Both the position numbers and the translations under genes were made by a program. Shown here one piece after another: positions 25,764 through 35,052 of a stretch of DNA of 64,000 bases. The notes under the pieces were generated by a model. The model did not search any database, was not told where the DNA came from, and saw only the letters and a list, made by a program, of their open reading frames with translations. The first letter of the stretch is position 1, and every line of letters begins with the position of its first letter. The DNA is from Microbacterium nymphoidis (GTDB lineage Bacteria > Actinomycetota > Actinomycetes > Actinomycetales > Microbacteriaceae): positions 1,178,001 to 1,242,000 of the forward strand of contig NZ_JAJNOD010000001.1 in assembly GCF_021044885.1 (NCBI RefSeq), in the 5' to 3' direction.

Positions 25764-26945
25764 TCACCACGCCGGGCGCCAGGCCGGGTCGGCGTGACGG
25801 GCCAGCGCTTCGAAGAAGAAGTAGTCGCCCCAGAGCGATCCCTCCTCCACACCGTGATCGTTGCGCTTGTTGTAGACGCTCTGGGTGAGGACGGTGTGAG
25901 CGTCCGCAGAGGTGGGACGGTACTTCTCGATGAGCGAGGCGAGGATCTCGTCGGCCGCCGCGATGGCACGCTCGGAGCGTGCCCCGGGGCCCTCGATGTC
26001 GGCCAGCTCGTACAGGCCGCACACGGCGATCGCCGCCGACGACGTGTCGCGGGGCTCCCCGGAACCGTCGGTGAACACGAGGTCCCAATAGGCGACGCGG
26101 TCCTCGGGCAGGTGAGCGAGGAAGTAGTCGGCGCAGCGCCAGGCGGCATCCAGCAGCTCCGGGTCGCCGGTGGCGCGGTGGTTCAGCGCGAAACCGTAGA
26201 TACCCCAGGCCTGGCCGCGAGCCCAGCACGAGTCGTCCGCGGCGCCCTGGGCCGTGGTGCCGCGCAGGGCCTCACCGGTCTCCGGGTCCCAGTGGAACGT
26301 GTGGAAGGTGGTGTCGTCCTCGCGGATGATGTTGATGCGCAGCTGCGTGGCGTGACGGCGGACGGCGTCGGCGAAGCGCTCCTCACCGGTCTGCTCGTAC
26401 GCCCACGACAGCAGCGGCAGGTTCATCAGGCTGTCGATGATGGTGCGACCGCGCTGCTCGGGGTCCGACAGCGTGCCCCAGGCCTGAATGATGCCGGCCG
26501 GCTCCAGGAAGCGGGTCATCAGGTGGTTCGCTGCCGACAGCGCGGCGCGACGTCCCTCTTCATCGCCCAGCAGGCGGTACGGAGCGACCGCGGCGAGGGT
26601 GTAGAGGAAGCCGAGGTCGTGGGTCTCCAGGTCCTCCTCTGCGTCCACGCGACGAGCGAAGTCGGCCAGGTGCGCGAGACCGGCAGTCTTGAACTCCTCG
26701 TCACCGGTCAGCTGGTACGCGATCCACTCCATGCCCGGCCAGAAGGACGTGGTCCATCCGCCGTTGCCGCCGACGGGGATGCCGTTCTCGGCATGACGCA
26801 GCGGGTAATGCTCGCCGTCGTTCGTGGTGTCGTCGGGGAAGACGCCCTCGGCGGGCGGGAAGGCGGCGATGGTGCGGCGCACCGTGTCGAGCACGGCGGT
26901 GATCGCGGCGTCGGTGTCGATGCTCACGCGGGACGGAGACGTCAT
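25764..26945 (-). CDS. GH88 unsaturated glucuronyl hydrolase
   Basis: A 393-residue cytoplasmic alpha6/alpha6-barrel enzyme. It hydrates the double bond of a non-reducing-end 4,5-unsaturated uronate left by a lyase and so frees 5-keto-4-deoxyuronate for KduI. GGWTTSFWPGMEW (62-74), THDLGFLYTL with Asp110, IIDSLMNLPLL with Asp171 and SCWARGQAWG (239-248) match the family, and the two Asp residues are the expected catalytic pair. The frame is open to 27482, but homology starts at MTSPSRVSID, so ATG 26945 is used. It has no signal peptide, which agrees with import of oligosaccharides by the ABC system. Confidence 0.92.
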   Translation of the reverse strand: MTSPSRVSIDTDAAITAVLDTVRRTIAAFPPAEGVFPDDTTNDGEHYPLRHAENGIPVGGNGGWTTSFWPGMEWIAYQLTGDEEFKTAGLAHLADFARRVDAEEDLETHDLGFLYTLAAVAPYRLLGDEEGRRAALSAANHLMTRFLEPAGIIQAWGTLSDPEQRGRTIIDSLMNLPLLSWAYEQTGEERFADAVRRHATQLRINIIREDDTTFHTFHWDPETGEALRGTTAQGAADDSCWARGQAWGIYGFALNHRATGDPELLDAAWRCADYFLAHLPEDRVAYWDLVFTDGSGEPRDTSSAAIAVCGLYELADIEGPGARSERAIAAADEILASLIEKYRPTSADAHTVLTQSVYNKRNDHGVEEGSLWGDYFFFEALARHADPAWRPAW

Positions 26946-26986
26946 GGAGGAACTGCTTTCTGTAGGAGGCGTCGAAGACGGATGCG

Positions 26987-27661
26987 TCAGGCCGACGCGG
27001 GAGCGGGCTCGGCGGGGAGCACCGGCCGCAGGGAGTATCGGGAGCCGGACCAGGCCACGTACAGCACCGGGGCTGCCGTGATGCCGATGGCGAGAGCGGG
27101 AGCCGTGGTGAACACGGCGAACTGGACGGCGAGCATCACCAGGGTGGCCAGCGTCAGCCACCAGCGCCGCACCGCGAGGACGGCGGCCGAGCGCAGCACC
27201 TCGCCGAAGCGGGCACCGGGCACCTCCGCGATGGCCACGAGCCCGACGATGCCGATCGCCGCGACGAGCACGGCGAGCACGAGCAGCAGCGGCACCAGGA
27301 CCGCGGCGAACTCGGTGCCCGACAGCGCACGCACATCCACGAGGAGAACCACCAGCACGGCGGTGACCGCGACGCCCCAGCCGAGGGCGCGCAGCCCGGC
27401 GGTGCGCACCCCCTGCCAGAACGCCCGCACGGGTCCGAGACCGCCCAGACCGTACTCGCGGAACGCGGTGAACGCCCCGCACAGCGCCGGTGCTGCGAGC
27501 GGCAGCGCGACGGCGAGCAGCGGCCAGGACTTGGTCGGATCGGTCGTGATCAGCAGGAACACCAGCGGCAGGGCGCCGACGAGCAGCAGCATGTTCACGA
27601 TGAGTCCGAGGGCGGTCACCGAGAAGACGGTCGCGTACAGTCCGTGCGGGATGCGCTTCAT
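26987..27661 (-). CDS. DUF624 (YesL-like) membrane protein
   Basis: A 224-residue protein with five or six membrane helices between residues 12 and 205. It has the DUF624 layout: an N-terminal helix pair followed by AFREYGLGGLGPVRAFWQGVR, then further helices. YesL-like proteins are found beside CUT1 sugar importers in pectin and glucuronan loci and have no proven role. It lies 2 bp after the permease gene, inside the operon. The start at 27661 (MKRIPHGLYA) is the first Met after that gene. Confidence 0.85.
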   Translation of the reverse strand: MKRIPHGLYATVFSVTALGLIVNMLLLVGALPLVFLLITTDPTKSWPLLAVALPLAAPALCGAFTAFREYGLGGLGPVRAFWQGVRTAGLRALGWGVAVTAVLVVLLVDVRALSGTEFAAVLVPLLLVLAVLVAAIGIVGLVAIAEVPGARFGEVLRSAAVLAVRRWWLTLATLVMLAVQFAVFTTAPALAIGITAAPVLYVAWSGSRYSLRPVLPAEPAPASA

Positions 27662-27663
27662 GA

Positions 27664-28566
27664 TCAGCCCTTCATGCCGCTCGTGGCGATGCCCTCGACG
27701 AAGTACTTCTGTCCGAGCATGAAGATGATCGCGATCGGGATCACCGAGATGGTGAGGCCCGTGAACAGCAGCGCGTAGTTGGTGTCGTATAGGTTCGAGA
27801 CGAAGTTCTTCAGACCCAGCTGCATGGTCCACAGATCCGGGTTCCGGAGGTAGATGAGGGGTCCGAGATAGTCGTTCCACGTGTTGACGAAGGTCAGCAG
27901 GCCGAGGCTCGCGATGGCGGGGACCGACAGCGGCAGCATGATGCGGCGCCAGATCGCGTACTCGCTGAGCCCGTCGATGCGGGCGGCCTCGCTGAGCTCC
28001 TCCGGGATCGTCTCGTAGAACTGCTTCATCAGGAACACGCCGAACGCGCCGAACGCCTGCAGCAGGATGATCGCCCACAGGGTGTTGGACACCTTGAGGT
28101 TGGACAGCAGGATGAACTGCGGGATCATGTACGACTGCCACGGCACCGCGATGGTGGCGATGTACAGCAGGAACAGCGCGTCGCGTCCCTTGAAGCGCAT
28201 CCGGGCGAATCCGTATGCGGCGAATGAGCCGGTGAGGATCTGCAGCGTGGTGACGACCACCGCGAGCAGCAGCGTGTTGCGCAGCCACACCAGGATGTTC
28301 GACTTGGTCCAGATGTCCACGTAGTTCTGCCACACCCACATGTCGGGCAGCCACTTCACGGGCACGGAGAAGACGTCGTTGGGTGCCTTCAGGGAGCTGA
28401 GCACCATCCACGCGAAGGGCACCAGCAGGAAGATCGCGAACACGATCAGCACCGCGTACAGCAGCACGCGACCGACGGTGCGGCGCGTCCGCTTGGTGCC
28501 GACGGAACGGTCGCCGAGGGTGCGGAGGCTCCGCTTGTCGACGGTGACGGCCATGGTCTCGCTCAT
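27664..28566 (-). CDS. Carbohydrate ABC transporter permease, MalG type
   Basis: A 300-residue CUT1-family inner-membrane permease with six helices. The EAA loop reads PEELSEAARIDGLSEYAIWRRIMLPLSVPA, the ATPase contact site, and the protein ends in the usual YFVEGIATSGMKG tail. Its ATG (28566) overlaps the stop of the partner permease by one base. No sugar ATPase gene is present in the operon, so a shared MsmK-like ATPase encoded elsewhere must energise it, as is usual for such systems. Confidence 0.92.
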   Translation of the reverse strand: MSETMAVTVDKRSLRTLGDRSVGTKRTRRTVGRVLLYAVLIVFAIFLLVPFAWMVLSSLKAPNDVFSVPVKWLPDMWVWQNYVDIWTKSNILVWLRNTLLLAVVVTTLQILTGSFAAYGFARMRFKGRDALFLLYIATIAVPWQSYMIPQFILLSNLKVSNTLWAIILLQAFGAFGVFLMKQFYETIPEELSEAARIDGLSEYAIWRRIMLPLSVPAIASLGLLTFVNTWNDYLGPLIYLRNPDLWTMQLGLKNFVSNLYDTNYALLFTGLTISVIPIAIIFMLGQKYFVEGIATSGMKG

Positions 28567-29504
28567 CAGGCGCTCCTCCGCTTGTTCCAGAAGAACTGGA
28601 TGATCGTGACGATGATGCAGAGGAAGAACAGCGCGACCGACGCGGCGGATGCGTAGCCGAACTGGTTCTCCTCGAAGCCCTTCTTGTAGATGAACTGGCT
28701 GATCACAAGGGTCGACTGACCCGGGCCGCCCTTGGTCATCACGAGGATGAGGTCGAACACCTTGAAGGAGTTGATCGTGAGCATGACGGTCACGAAGAAG
28801 GTGGTGGGACGAAGCGCGGGCAGCGTCACGTTGACGAAGCGCTGCCAGGTGCTCGCGCCGTCCATGCGTGCGGCTTCGTGCAGCTCGCGCGGCACGGTCT
28901 GCAGGCCCGCGAGGAACAGGATCATGTAGTAGCCCATGTCGCGCCAGGTGCTGACGATGACGACCGACGGCATGGCCCAGGCGGGATCGGTGAGCCATCC
29001 GGGCGGGTTCTGGATGCCGATGGCGCGCAGGATCTCGTTGATCGGGCCGGCGTCGGGGCTGAAGAGCAGGTTCCACACCAGCGCGATCGCGACGATCGAG
29101 GTGATGTAGGGGAAGAACGCGGCGGTGCGGAAGAAGGCGACGCCGCGGATCTTGTTGTTCAGCAGCAGGGCGAGCGACAGCGCCACGATCATCGTGAGCG
29201 GGATGTGCATCACCGAGTAGTAGATGGTGTTCCAGAACGCGATCTGGAAGCTCCCGTCACCCATCAGGCGCGTGAAGTTGGCGAAGCCGACGAACTGGCT
29301 GCCCCCGAACACGTTCCAGTTGGTGAGCGACATGTAGAACAGCACGATCACCGGCACGAGGGTGAGGGCTGCGAAGCCGATGAAGTTCGGCAGGATGAAG
29401 CTCCACCCGATCAGCGCGTTGCGCAGCGCGAGGCGCGAACGGCGACGGGGCAGTGTTTCACCCTTTCCGGTGCCGCCCTTGCGGGTGGCGGCGGGAGACG
29501 TCAT
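28566..29504 (-). CDS. Carbohydrate ABC transporter permease, MalF type
   Basis: A 312-residue CUT1 permease. It begins with a basic segment (KGETLPRRRSRLALRNALIGW), then FILPNFIGFAALTLVPVIVLFYMSL, and has six helices. The EAA loop is PRELHEAARMDGASTWQRFVNVTLPAL. It forms a heterodimer with the MalG-type protein and imports oligosaccharides delivered by the lipoprotein encoded upstream. Confidence 0.92.
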   Translation of the reverse strand: MTSPAATRKGGTGKGETLPRRRSRLALRNALIGWSFILPNFIGFAALTLVPVIVLFYMSLTNWNVFGGSQFVGFANFTRLMGDGSFQIAFWNTIYYSVMHIPLTMIVALSLALLLNNKIRGVAFFRTAAFFPYITSIVAIALVWNLLFSPDAGPINEILRAIGIQNPPGWLTDPAWAMPSVVIVSTWRDMGYYMILFLAGLQTVPRELHEAARMDGASTWQRFVNVTLPALRPTTFFVTVMLTINSFKVFDLILVMTKGGPGQSTLVISQFIYKKGFEENQFGYASAASVALFFLCIIVTIIQFFWNKRRSA

Positions 29505-29573
29505 GAAGACCTCCGGGTTGCGAAACGGACGGTGGAGGGGTGGCCGGCCCCGCAGGGCCGGCCACCGGGGGCG

Positions 29574-30911
29574 TCAGCCGACGCCGACCTCGTTCTTCAG
29601 ACGGTCCTTCGCCTCGGCGAGGCCCTTCTCGACCGTGGTCGAGCCGGAGAGGATCGCGGAGTGCATGTCGTTCAGGACACCCTGGATCGCGGCGGTCTTC
29701 GGCGAGGTCGGGTTCTCGGCGACCACCTTGTGGGTCGAGAACGCGAACTTGGAGAGGTCATCGGTCGGGGCGCCCTCCGCCGCGAAGTACGTGTCCACGA
29801 CGGTGTCGTTCACCAGCGCCGGCGTGATGCCGATCTTGGCGAGGGAGACGGCGGCCTCCTCGCTGGCGGCGTAGGCCAGGAACTTCTTGGCGGCGGCCTG
29901 CTTCTCGGCGTCCGCGTTGGCGTTCACGCCGAAGCCGGTCGGGTCACCGAAGGTCACCGGGGTCTTGTCCAGGCCCGCAGTGGAGGAGTCGGCCTGCGGT
30001 GCGGGTGCGATGCCCCACTCGAAGGCGTCGGCATCGCCCGAGGCCTGCTGGGCGATCAGCGTCGCGACGAACCAGGTGCCCATGAGCTCCATGGCGGCGT
30101 TCTGCTTACCGAACTCACCCTGATAGGTGAGCTGGTTTGCGGACGACGTGTTGAAGTCGATCTGGTCGCCCGAGGACTGCATCGCCAGCGTCCGGTCGTA
30201 GTACGGACCGAACTGGTCGATCTTGCCCTCGAGGATGTCCGCGCCCTTGGTCTGCGCGTTCGCGAAGCCCTGGACGGTGGACTGCCAGCGGTGCTGGTAG
30301 ACGGCCTTGGCAGAGGAGCCGGCAGCGGTCAGGCCCTTGTTCAGTTCGTCAGCGGCCTTCTGGTAGTCATCCCAGGTCCACGTGCCGTCGGGGGTGGCAA
30401 CCCCCGCCTGCTCGAACAGCGCCTTGTTGTAGAAGAGCACCCACGAGTCGTTGCGGTACGGGGTGGCGTACGCGGTGCCGTCGACCTTGTAGGACTCGGC
30501 GCCCGAGATGCCGTCCGGCAGCTCCACGTCGGAGACGTCGGCCAGCTGACCGCCCTCCTGGAAGGTGGTCAGGTACTTGACCTCCTTCTGCGTGATAATG
30601 TCCGGGCCCGAGCCTGCGGCGAGGTCGGTGGTGATGAGCGTGTTGTACTCGGCGGCGTCGTACTCCTTGAGCTCGATCGTGATGCCGGGGTTGGCGGCCT
30701 CGAAGCCGTCGACGAGCGTCTGGAACTCCGGGGTGGAGGAGATGTTCCAGGCGGACATCGTGAGCGCGACGGACTTGCCCGACGAACCCTCGGTCGACTC
30801 GCCCGAGCCGCCGGTGCTGCCGGCGTTGCCCGAGTCGCCGCCGGCGCAGCCGGCGAGGGTGAGTGCGGCGACCGTTGCCAGTCCCGCTGCTGCTACGAAC
30901 TTGCGGTTCAT
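29574..30911 (-). CDS. Sugar ABC transporter substrate-binding lipoprotein
   Basis: A 445-residue family 1 binding protein. The signal peptide ends in LTLAGC (Cys22), followed by a Gly/Ser-rich linker. The body shows SSTPEFQTLVDGFEAANPGI, SGPDIITQKEVKYL, YATPYRNDSWVLFYNKALF and a C-terminal lobe with AAAKKFLAYAAS. It should capture uronate-containing oligosaccharides. A clear AAGGAG lies 8 bases before ATG 30911, which decides the start although the frame continues upstream. It is the second gene of the operon and has a 55-bp gap in front. Confidence 0.92.
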   Translation of the reverse strand: MNRKFVAAAGLATVAALTLAGCAGGDSGNAGSTGGSGESTEGSSGKSVALTMSAWNISSTPEFQTLVDGFEAANPGITIELKEYDAAEYNTLITTDLAAGSGPDIITQKEVKYLTTFQEGGQLADVSDVELPDGISGAESYKVDGTAYATPYRNDSWVLFYNKALFEQAGVATPDGTWTWDDYQKAADELNKGLTAAGSSAKAVYQHRWQSTVQGFANAQTKGADILEGKIDQFGPYYDRTLAMQSSGDQIDFNTSSANQLTYQGEFGKQNAAMELMGTWFVATLIAQQASGDADAFEWGIAPAPQADSSTAGLDKTPVTFGDPTGFGVNANADAEKQAAAKKFLAYAASEEAAVSLAKIGITPALVNDTVVDTYFAAEGAPTDDLSKFAFSTHKVVAENPTSPKTAAIQGVLNDMHSAILSGSTTVEKGLAEAKDRLKNEVGVG

Positions 30912-30966
30912 GAGTTGCTGCTCCTTTGCAAGACGGACCCGGTGGATCCGCGGGGGTTCCGCCTCG

Positions 30967-32928
30967 TCACGCGACGATGCGGATGTCTTCGATTTCCGTG
31001 TCGGTGGTGACCCCATCGGGCCAGGTCACGGTCACGGTGCTGCCGGATTCAGGGATCCGGACGTGTGCAGGGGCGCCGGCCGGCTGGTCGTCGCGGGTGA
31101 GGTCGAGCACCGCTGTGACCCATTCACCGGGGCGCACGGGGAACTCGAGGACGGGGACGGCCGCGATCGGCCCCAGGGGGCTCGCGTCCTCACGCAGCAC
31201 GACGGCTGCGGTGGCGGCACCGGCGGGATCGGCGATCCGCGACACGAGATCGCCGCGGATGGCGGAAGCGGCAGCTCCTTCGGACACCTGGTGCACCTCG
31301 GTGCCGGCGAGGGCCCAGCCGCCGATGCGGAGAGTCCAGTCCCCGGGCTCGAAGCCCGCGCTCTCCTCGACACGCACCAGACGGGCCTCCCAGCGACCGC
31401 GGACGATCGAAACCGTCTCGATGCGGGTGACCGGGATCATCTCGCCGGCGAGACCCGACCCATGCGCGCGCTGCGGCGGGATCTCCCCCAGCAGGTGCGC
31501 GGTCCATGACGACGAGGCCACGCCGGTCTCCCCCTGTACCTGGACCTGGCGCAGGTCCATGGGAGCGCGGTGCGTGGCGGCGCCCGCGGCATCCACCAGG
31601 GCCACCGACTGCTCCAGCGGCTCGATCCACGCGCGCTGGTTCGCCAGCGGCGAGACGGCGCTGGAGTAGCCGATGCGGGTGTACAGCGGAGAATCCCCGA
31701 CGAGCTCGCCGCCCGCGGTGGCGTGGTCCGCTCCGTGGTTGATCACACGGACGATGCCGTCCTCCGCAGTGGTGGAGACGATCCAGCCGGCCGAGCGCAC
31801 GGTGCGGAGGTCGCCACCGGTCTCGGCGGGAAGGGGCTCGGCGGGGGCCGTCCACACGGGGTGGTCAGCGGGAAGCAGGAGCCCCACGAGACCCTTGGTC
31901 GCCCAGTACGGCGAGGCGGGACCCGAGTACGACTGCGCGAGGTCGCGCCATTCGTCGTGCCATCCCATCGAGAGCAGGTCATCCGTGTCCGGAGCACCGG
32001 CGTCGGCGAAATGGCGCACGATGCGATCGGCCGCGTGACGCAGCGCCCCCGGCGACACCGAGGGGACTTCGGCGATGGCGCCGATCCAGAACGGAGCGGC
32101 GGCGGCGAAGCGGTAGATGAGGCTGCGGCCCTGGATGAGCGGGGAGCCGTCGGCACCGACGAGGGTGACGGCATCCTGCAGGAAGCGATCCAGGCGTGCG
32201 ATGTCCGCGTCCACTCGGTCGGCGCCGATCTCACGAGCTCCGGCCATGCGCGCCCAGAGCACCGGGTAGAGGTGCAGGGCCCAGCCCACGTAGTGGTCGT
32301 AGGAGCGCTCGGCGCCGTCGGAGAGCCAGCCGTCCTCACGGATGAAGGAGTCGTGCAGAGCGAGGTCCGCATCGATGTCGGCCTGCGACCACGGACCGCC
32401 GACGGAGCGCAGGAAGGTCTCGACCACGATGCGGAACCACAGCCAGTTGTTGCGCGGGTAGGTCTCATCCCCCACGACGACGGCGAGGTAGTCGATGACG
32501 CGCTGCTGCGTCACGACGTCGAGGGTGTCCCAGATCCACTCGCGGGTGAGGTCGAAGATCAGCGCGAGGGATGCCGCCTCCACCTTTGCCTGGTCGTGCT
32601 CATCCGGACGCACCCAGCGGTCGGGGGCGTCCGGGTCGACGCCGGTGATGATGCCGCGGCGATAGAAGTCGATCAGATCGTCCACGCCTTCGCCGCGGGC
32701 GCCCGCGATGCGGAAGCCGGCCAGCAGGAAGGTGCGTGCGAAACCCTCGAGTCCGTCGACGTCGTGACCGTAGCCGCCCTCTGCACCCGGAGGGGTGATG
32801 CGTCCCGCACCCGGCGACGCGTGGCGACGGGCTCCGTCCAGGAGACGATCGGCGAACGCGACCCACTCGTCACGCGTCCAGTCGGATGAACCGGCGGCTG
32901 CGGTCGGTGCGGCGGGGGGAGGAACCAC
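30967..32928 (-). CDS. DUF2264 domain protein
   Basis: A 653-residue soluble protein with a GTG start and no signal peptide. The N-terminal two thirds look like an alpha/alpha toroid (DEWVAFADRLLDGARRH, YPRNNWLWFRIVVETFLRS, DGAERSYDHYVGWALHLYP, YWATKGLVGLLLP). The rest is beta-rich. This matches DUF2264, a family that recurs in polysaccharide-utilisation loci but whose activity is, to my knowledge, not established. The shape recalls polysaccharide lyases and GH88/GH105-like hydrolases. As first gene of the uronate operon and opposite a heparinase-like gene, it most likely acts on the imported oligosaccharide; this is inference. The gap to the divergent lyase gene carries the likely operator. 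Confidence 0.85.
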   Translation of the reverse strand: MVPPPAAPTAAAGSSDWTRDEWVAFADRLLDGARRHASPGAGRITPPGAEGGYGHDVDGLEGFARTFLLAGFRIAGARGEGVDDLIDFYRRGIITGVDPDAPDRWVRPDEHDQAKVEAASLALIFDLTREWIWDTLDVVTQQRVIDYLAVVVGDETYPRNNWLWFRIVVETFLRSVGGPWSQADIDADLALHDSFIREDGWLSDGAERSYDHYVGWALHLYPVLWARMAGAREIGADRVDADIARLDRFLQDAVTLVGADGSPLIQGRSLIYRFAAAAPFWIGAIAEVPSVSPGALRHAADRIVRHFADAGAPDTDDLLSMGWHDEWRDLAQSYSGPASPYWATKGLVGLLLPADHPVWTAPAEPLPAETGGDLRTVRSAGWIVSTTAEDGIVRVINHGADHATAGGELVGDSPLYTRIGYSSAVSPLANQRAWIEPLEQSVALVDAAGAATHRAPMDLRQVQVQGETGVASSSWTAHLLGEIPPQRAHGSGLAGEMIPVTRIETVSIVRGRWEARLVRVEESAGFEPGDWTLRIGGWALAGTEVHQVSEGAAASAIRGDLVSRIADPAGAATAAVVLREDASPLGPIAAVPVLEFPVRPGEWVTAVLDLTRDDQPAGAPAHVRIPESGSTVTVTWPDGVTTDTEIEDIRIVA

Positions 32929-33017
32929 GGTGCTCCTTCATCGGGTGTGGCGGGTCACGATCATTGTGATCTGAATCGGAGATTATCAATACAAATCGAA
33001 CATTGCAACGCAGTGTA

Positions 33018-33037
33018 TGATCGTTTTTGATCGTTTG
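33018..33037. promoter_or_regulatory. Tandem 10-bp repeat, likely operator of the uronate locus
   Basis: TGATCGTTTT and TGATCGTTTG follow each other directly, one helical turn apart, in the AT-rich gap between the divergent DUF2264 operon and the lyase gene. They match the TGAwCGTTTk pattern at 12144-12163. The paralogous DeoR/LacI-hybrid regulators near both sites are the natural binders. Confidence 0.55.
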
Positions 33038-33120
33038 GCGATGTTCACTTGTCTCCGGAATGATCAGCAACCGCTTCCTGCGACGGTGTCGTCGCAGCAC
33101 CTCCGTCCTTGGGAGTTCGA

Positions 33121-35052
33121 ATGACCGACGCAGCGCAGGCTTCCGCCACCCGGCCGCCGTTTCGCGGGCGGATCGCCCGCACTCTGGCGGAGCTCGGGAT
33201 CGCGGAATCGCTGACGGACCTCCTCCTGCCCGCTGCGAGCGCGCTTCCGGTCGCCCCCGCGACCGATCGCGACGTGTGGGACGGTATCGACGAGACCACC
33301 CGCGCTGCTCTGCTTGATTCGGCGACCGCCGATCTGGGCACACCGTGGCCGGTTCCGCTCGCGCGCGACGCCGCCCGCTATCACCGCGACGGCAATCGGG
33401 AGGAGTACGAGCGGGCGGTCTTCCGCCGCCAGGAGCGCGTGAGCCGTGCCGTGGTCGCGGCCGCGCTGACCGGCGCGGACGTGTGGCTCGACGAAGCCGC
33501 GGACGGTCTGTGGCTGCTGTGCGAGCAGAGCACATGGTGCTGGCCCGCTCACGACGACACCCGTCAGCGCCATGGCGCCGTCCTGGCGACGGTGACCGAT
33601 CCGTTCCTGGATCTGGGCGCGGGTGAGCTGGTCGCACAGCTGGCATGGGCGGACCACGTCCTCGGCGACGCGCTGGATGCGCGCTACCCGGGCCTGCGCA
33701 CGCGTATCCGCCACGAGTCGTGGGTGCGCGTGTTCGAACCGTTCCTTCGCCGCCAGGACTGGCACTGGATCGGCCTCGAACGCCCACCCCACAACTGGAA
33801 CCCGTGGATCCACGGCAACGTGCTGGTGGCCGCGCTCCGGCTGCTCGACGACGACCCGGACATGCGCGCGCGGGTGATCGAGCTGGTCGTGGACGGTCTG
33901 GACCGATACGTGTCCGCGCTTCCCGAGGACGGCGCGATCGACGAGGGATACGCCTACTGGTGGAACGGGGCGCTGCGGGCCCTGGAGGCGCTCGACGTGC
34001 TGGAACACGCCACGGGCGGTCGTGCTCGGCTCACAGAGCGGATCGGAGCGCTGCGCGAGACGGTCGCCTTCCCGCACCGTTGCCACCTCGGCGGCGACTG
34101 GTATCTGAATCTGGCCGACGGCCAGGCCCGCCCCACGCTCGATCAGCCGTGGCACGCCCTGCACCGCGCCGCACGCGCGGTCGGGGACCACGAGGCGCAA
34201 GCGCACGCCGCGACGCACCGGGACCCGCTGGCTCCGGCCGCGACGGAGATCAGCGGACTCGGCCGGCTGCTGCGCGGAATCACCGATCCCCTCTGGCGAG
34301 ATGCCCGATCCCTGGGCTCCCCTCTCCCCCGCGACGTGTTCTGGCCCTCGACCGAGGTGCTGGTGGCACGCGGTGCCGCGGGGTCCGCGGCGGGTCTCAC
34401 CCTCGCCGTCAAGGGCGGGAACAACGACGAGAACCACAACCACGACGACGTCGGCGAGGTCATCGTCGCGCGTGACGGGGTTCCCGTCCTGATCGATGCG
34501 GGACGTCCGACCTACACCGCCGTGACCTTCTCGCCGCAGCGGTACACGCTGTGGCCGATGCAGAGCGGATGGCACAGCGTGCCGGTGATCGACGGGGCCG
34601 AACAGGACCACGGTGCGCAGTTCGCCGCCGCCGACGTCGATGCCCGCGTGTCGGACGACGCCTCGACGATGTCGCTGCAGCTGGCCGGCGCCTACCCTCC
34701 GGGCACGGTGTCATCCTGGGTCCGCTCCGCTGCCCTGGACCGCGCCACCGGTACGGTGAGCATCGTCGATTCCTGGACCCCCGGTGTCCCCGCGGTGCAG
34801 CACCTGCTGGTGGCCGGAACCGTCCGGCTCGAGACCGGCGGCGCGTGCGTCACCCCGATCGAAGGCGCGGGCGATGTCCGCCTGCGCTGGAGCGGCGGCG
34901 AGGCGCGACTGAGCGTGCGGACGCTGGATGATCCGCTCCTGCGCGAGGTGTGGGGTGAGAGCGTGACACGAATCGAGATTCCCGCAGGTAGCCACGGCGA
35001 GTCGCGGATCACGGTAGAACTGGTACGAGCTGAAGCTGAGGAAGTCCGATGA
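33121..35052 (+). CDS. Heparinase II/III family protein
   Basis: A 643-residue protein with an alpha/alpha toroid in the first 370 residues (ERPPHNWNPWIHGNVLVAAL around 219-238, EGYAYWWNGA around 275-284). A beta-sandwich follows, carrying NNDENHNHDDVGEVIV (434-449). The Asn/His in HNWNPW, the Tyr cluster and the His residues of NHNHDD are the kind of residues heparinase-II-like lyases use for catalysis and metal binding. It would cleave a uronate-containing glycan by beta-elimination, giving the unsaturated ends that GH88 removes. No signal peptide is visible, so it may act on imported oligosaccharides or leave the cell by an unknown way. It is coupled to the regulator gene downstream by a 4-bp overlap. 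Confidence 0.83.
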   Translation: MTDAAQASATRPPFRGRIARTLAELGIAESLTDLLLPAASALPVAPATDRDVWDGIDETTRAALLDSATADLGTPWPVPLARDAARYHRDGNREEYERAVFRRQERVSRAVVAAALTGADVWLDEAADGLWLLCEQSTWCWPAHDDTRQRHGAVLATVTDPFLDLGAGELVAQLAWADHVLGDALDARYPGLRTRIRHESWVRVFEPFLRRQDWHWIGLERPPHNWNPWIHGNVLVAALRLLDDDPDMRARVIELVVDGLDRYVSALPEDGAIDEGYAYWWNGALRALEALDVLEHATGGRARLTERIGALRETVAFPHRCHLGGDWYLNLADGQARPTLDQPWHALHRAARAVGDHEAQAHAATHRDPLAPAATEISGLGRLLRGITDPLWRDARSLGSPLPRDVFWPSTEVLVARGAAGSAAGLTLAVKGGNNDENHNHDDVGEVIVARDGVPVLIDAGRPTYTAVTFSPQRYTLWPMQSGWHSVPVIDGAEQDHGAQFAAADVDARVSDDASTMSLQLAGAYPPGTVSSWVRSAALDRATGTVSIVDSWTPGVPAVQHLLVAGTVRLETGGACVTPIEGAGDVRLRWSGGEARLSVRTLDDPLLREVWGESVTRIEIPAGSHGESRITVELVRAEAEEVR

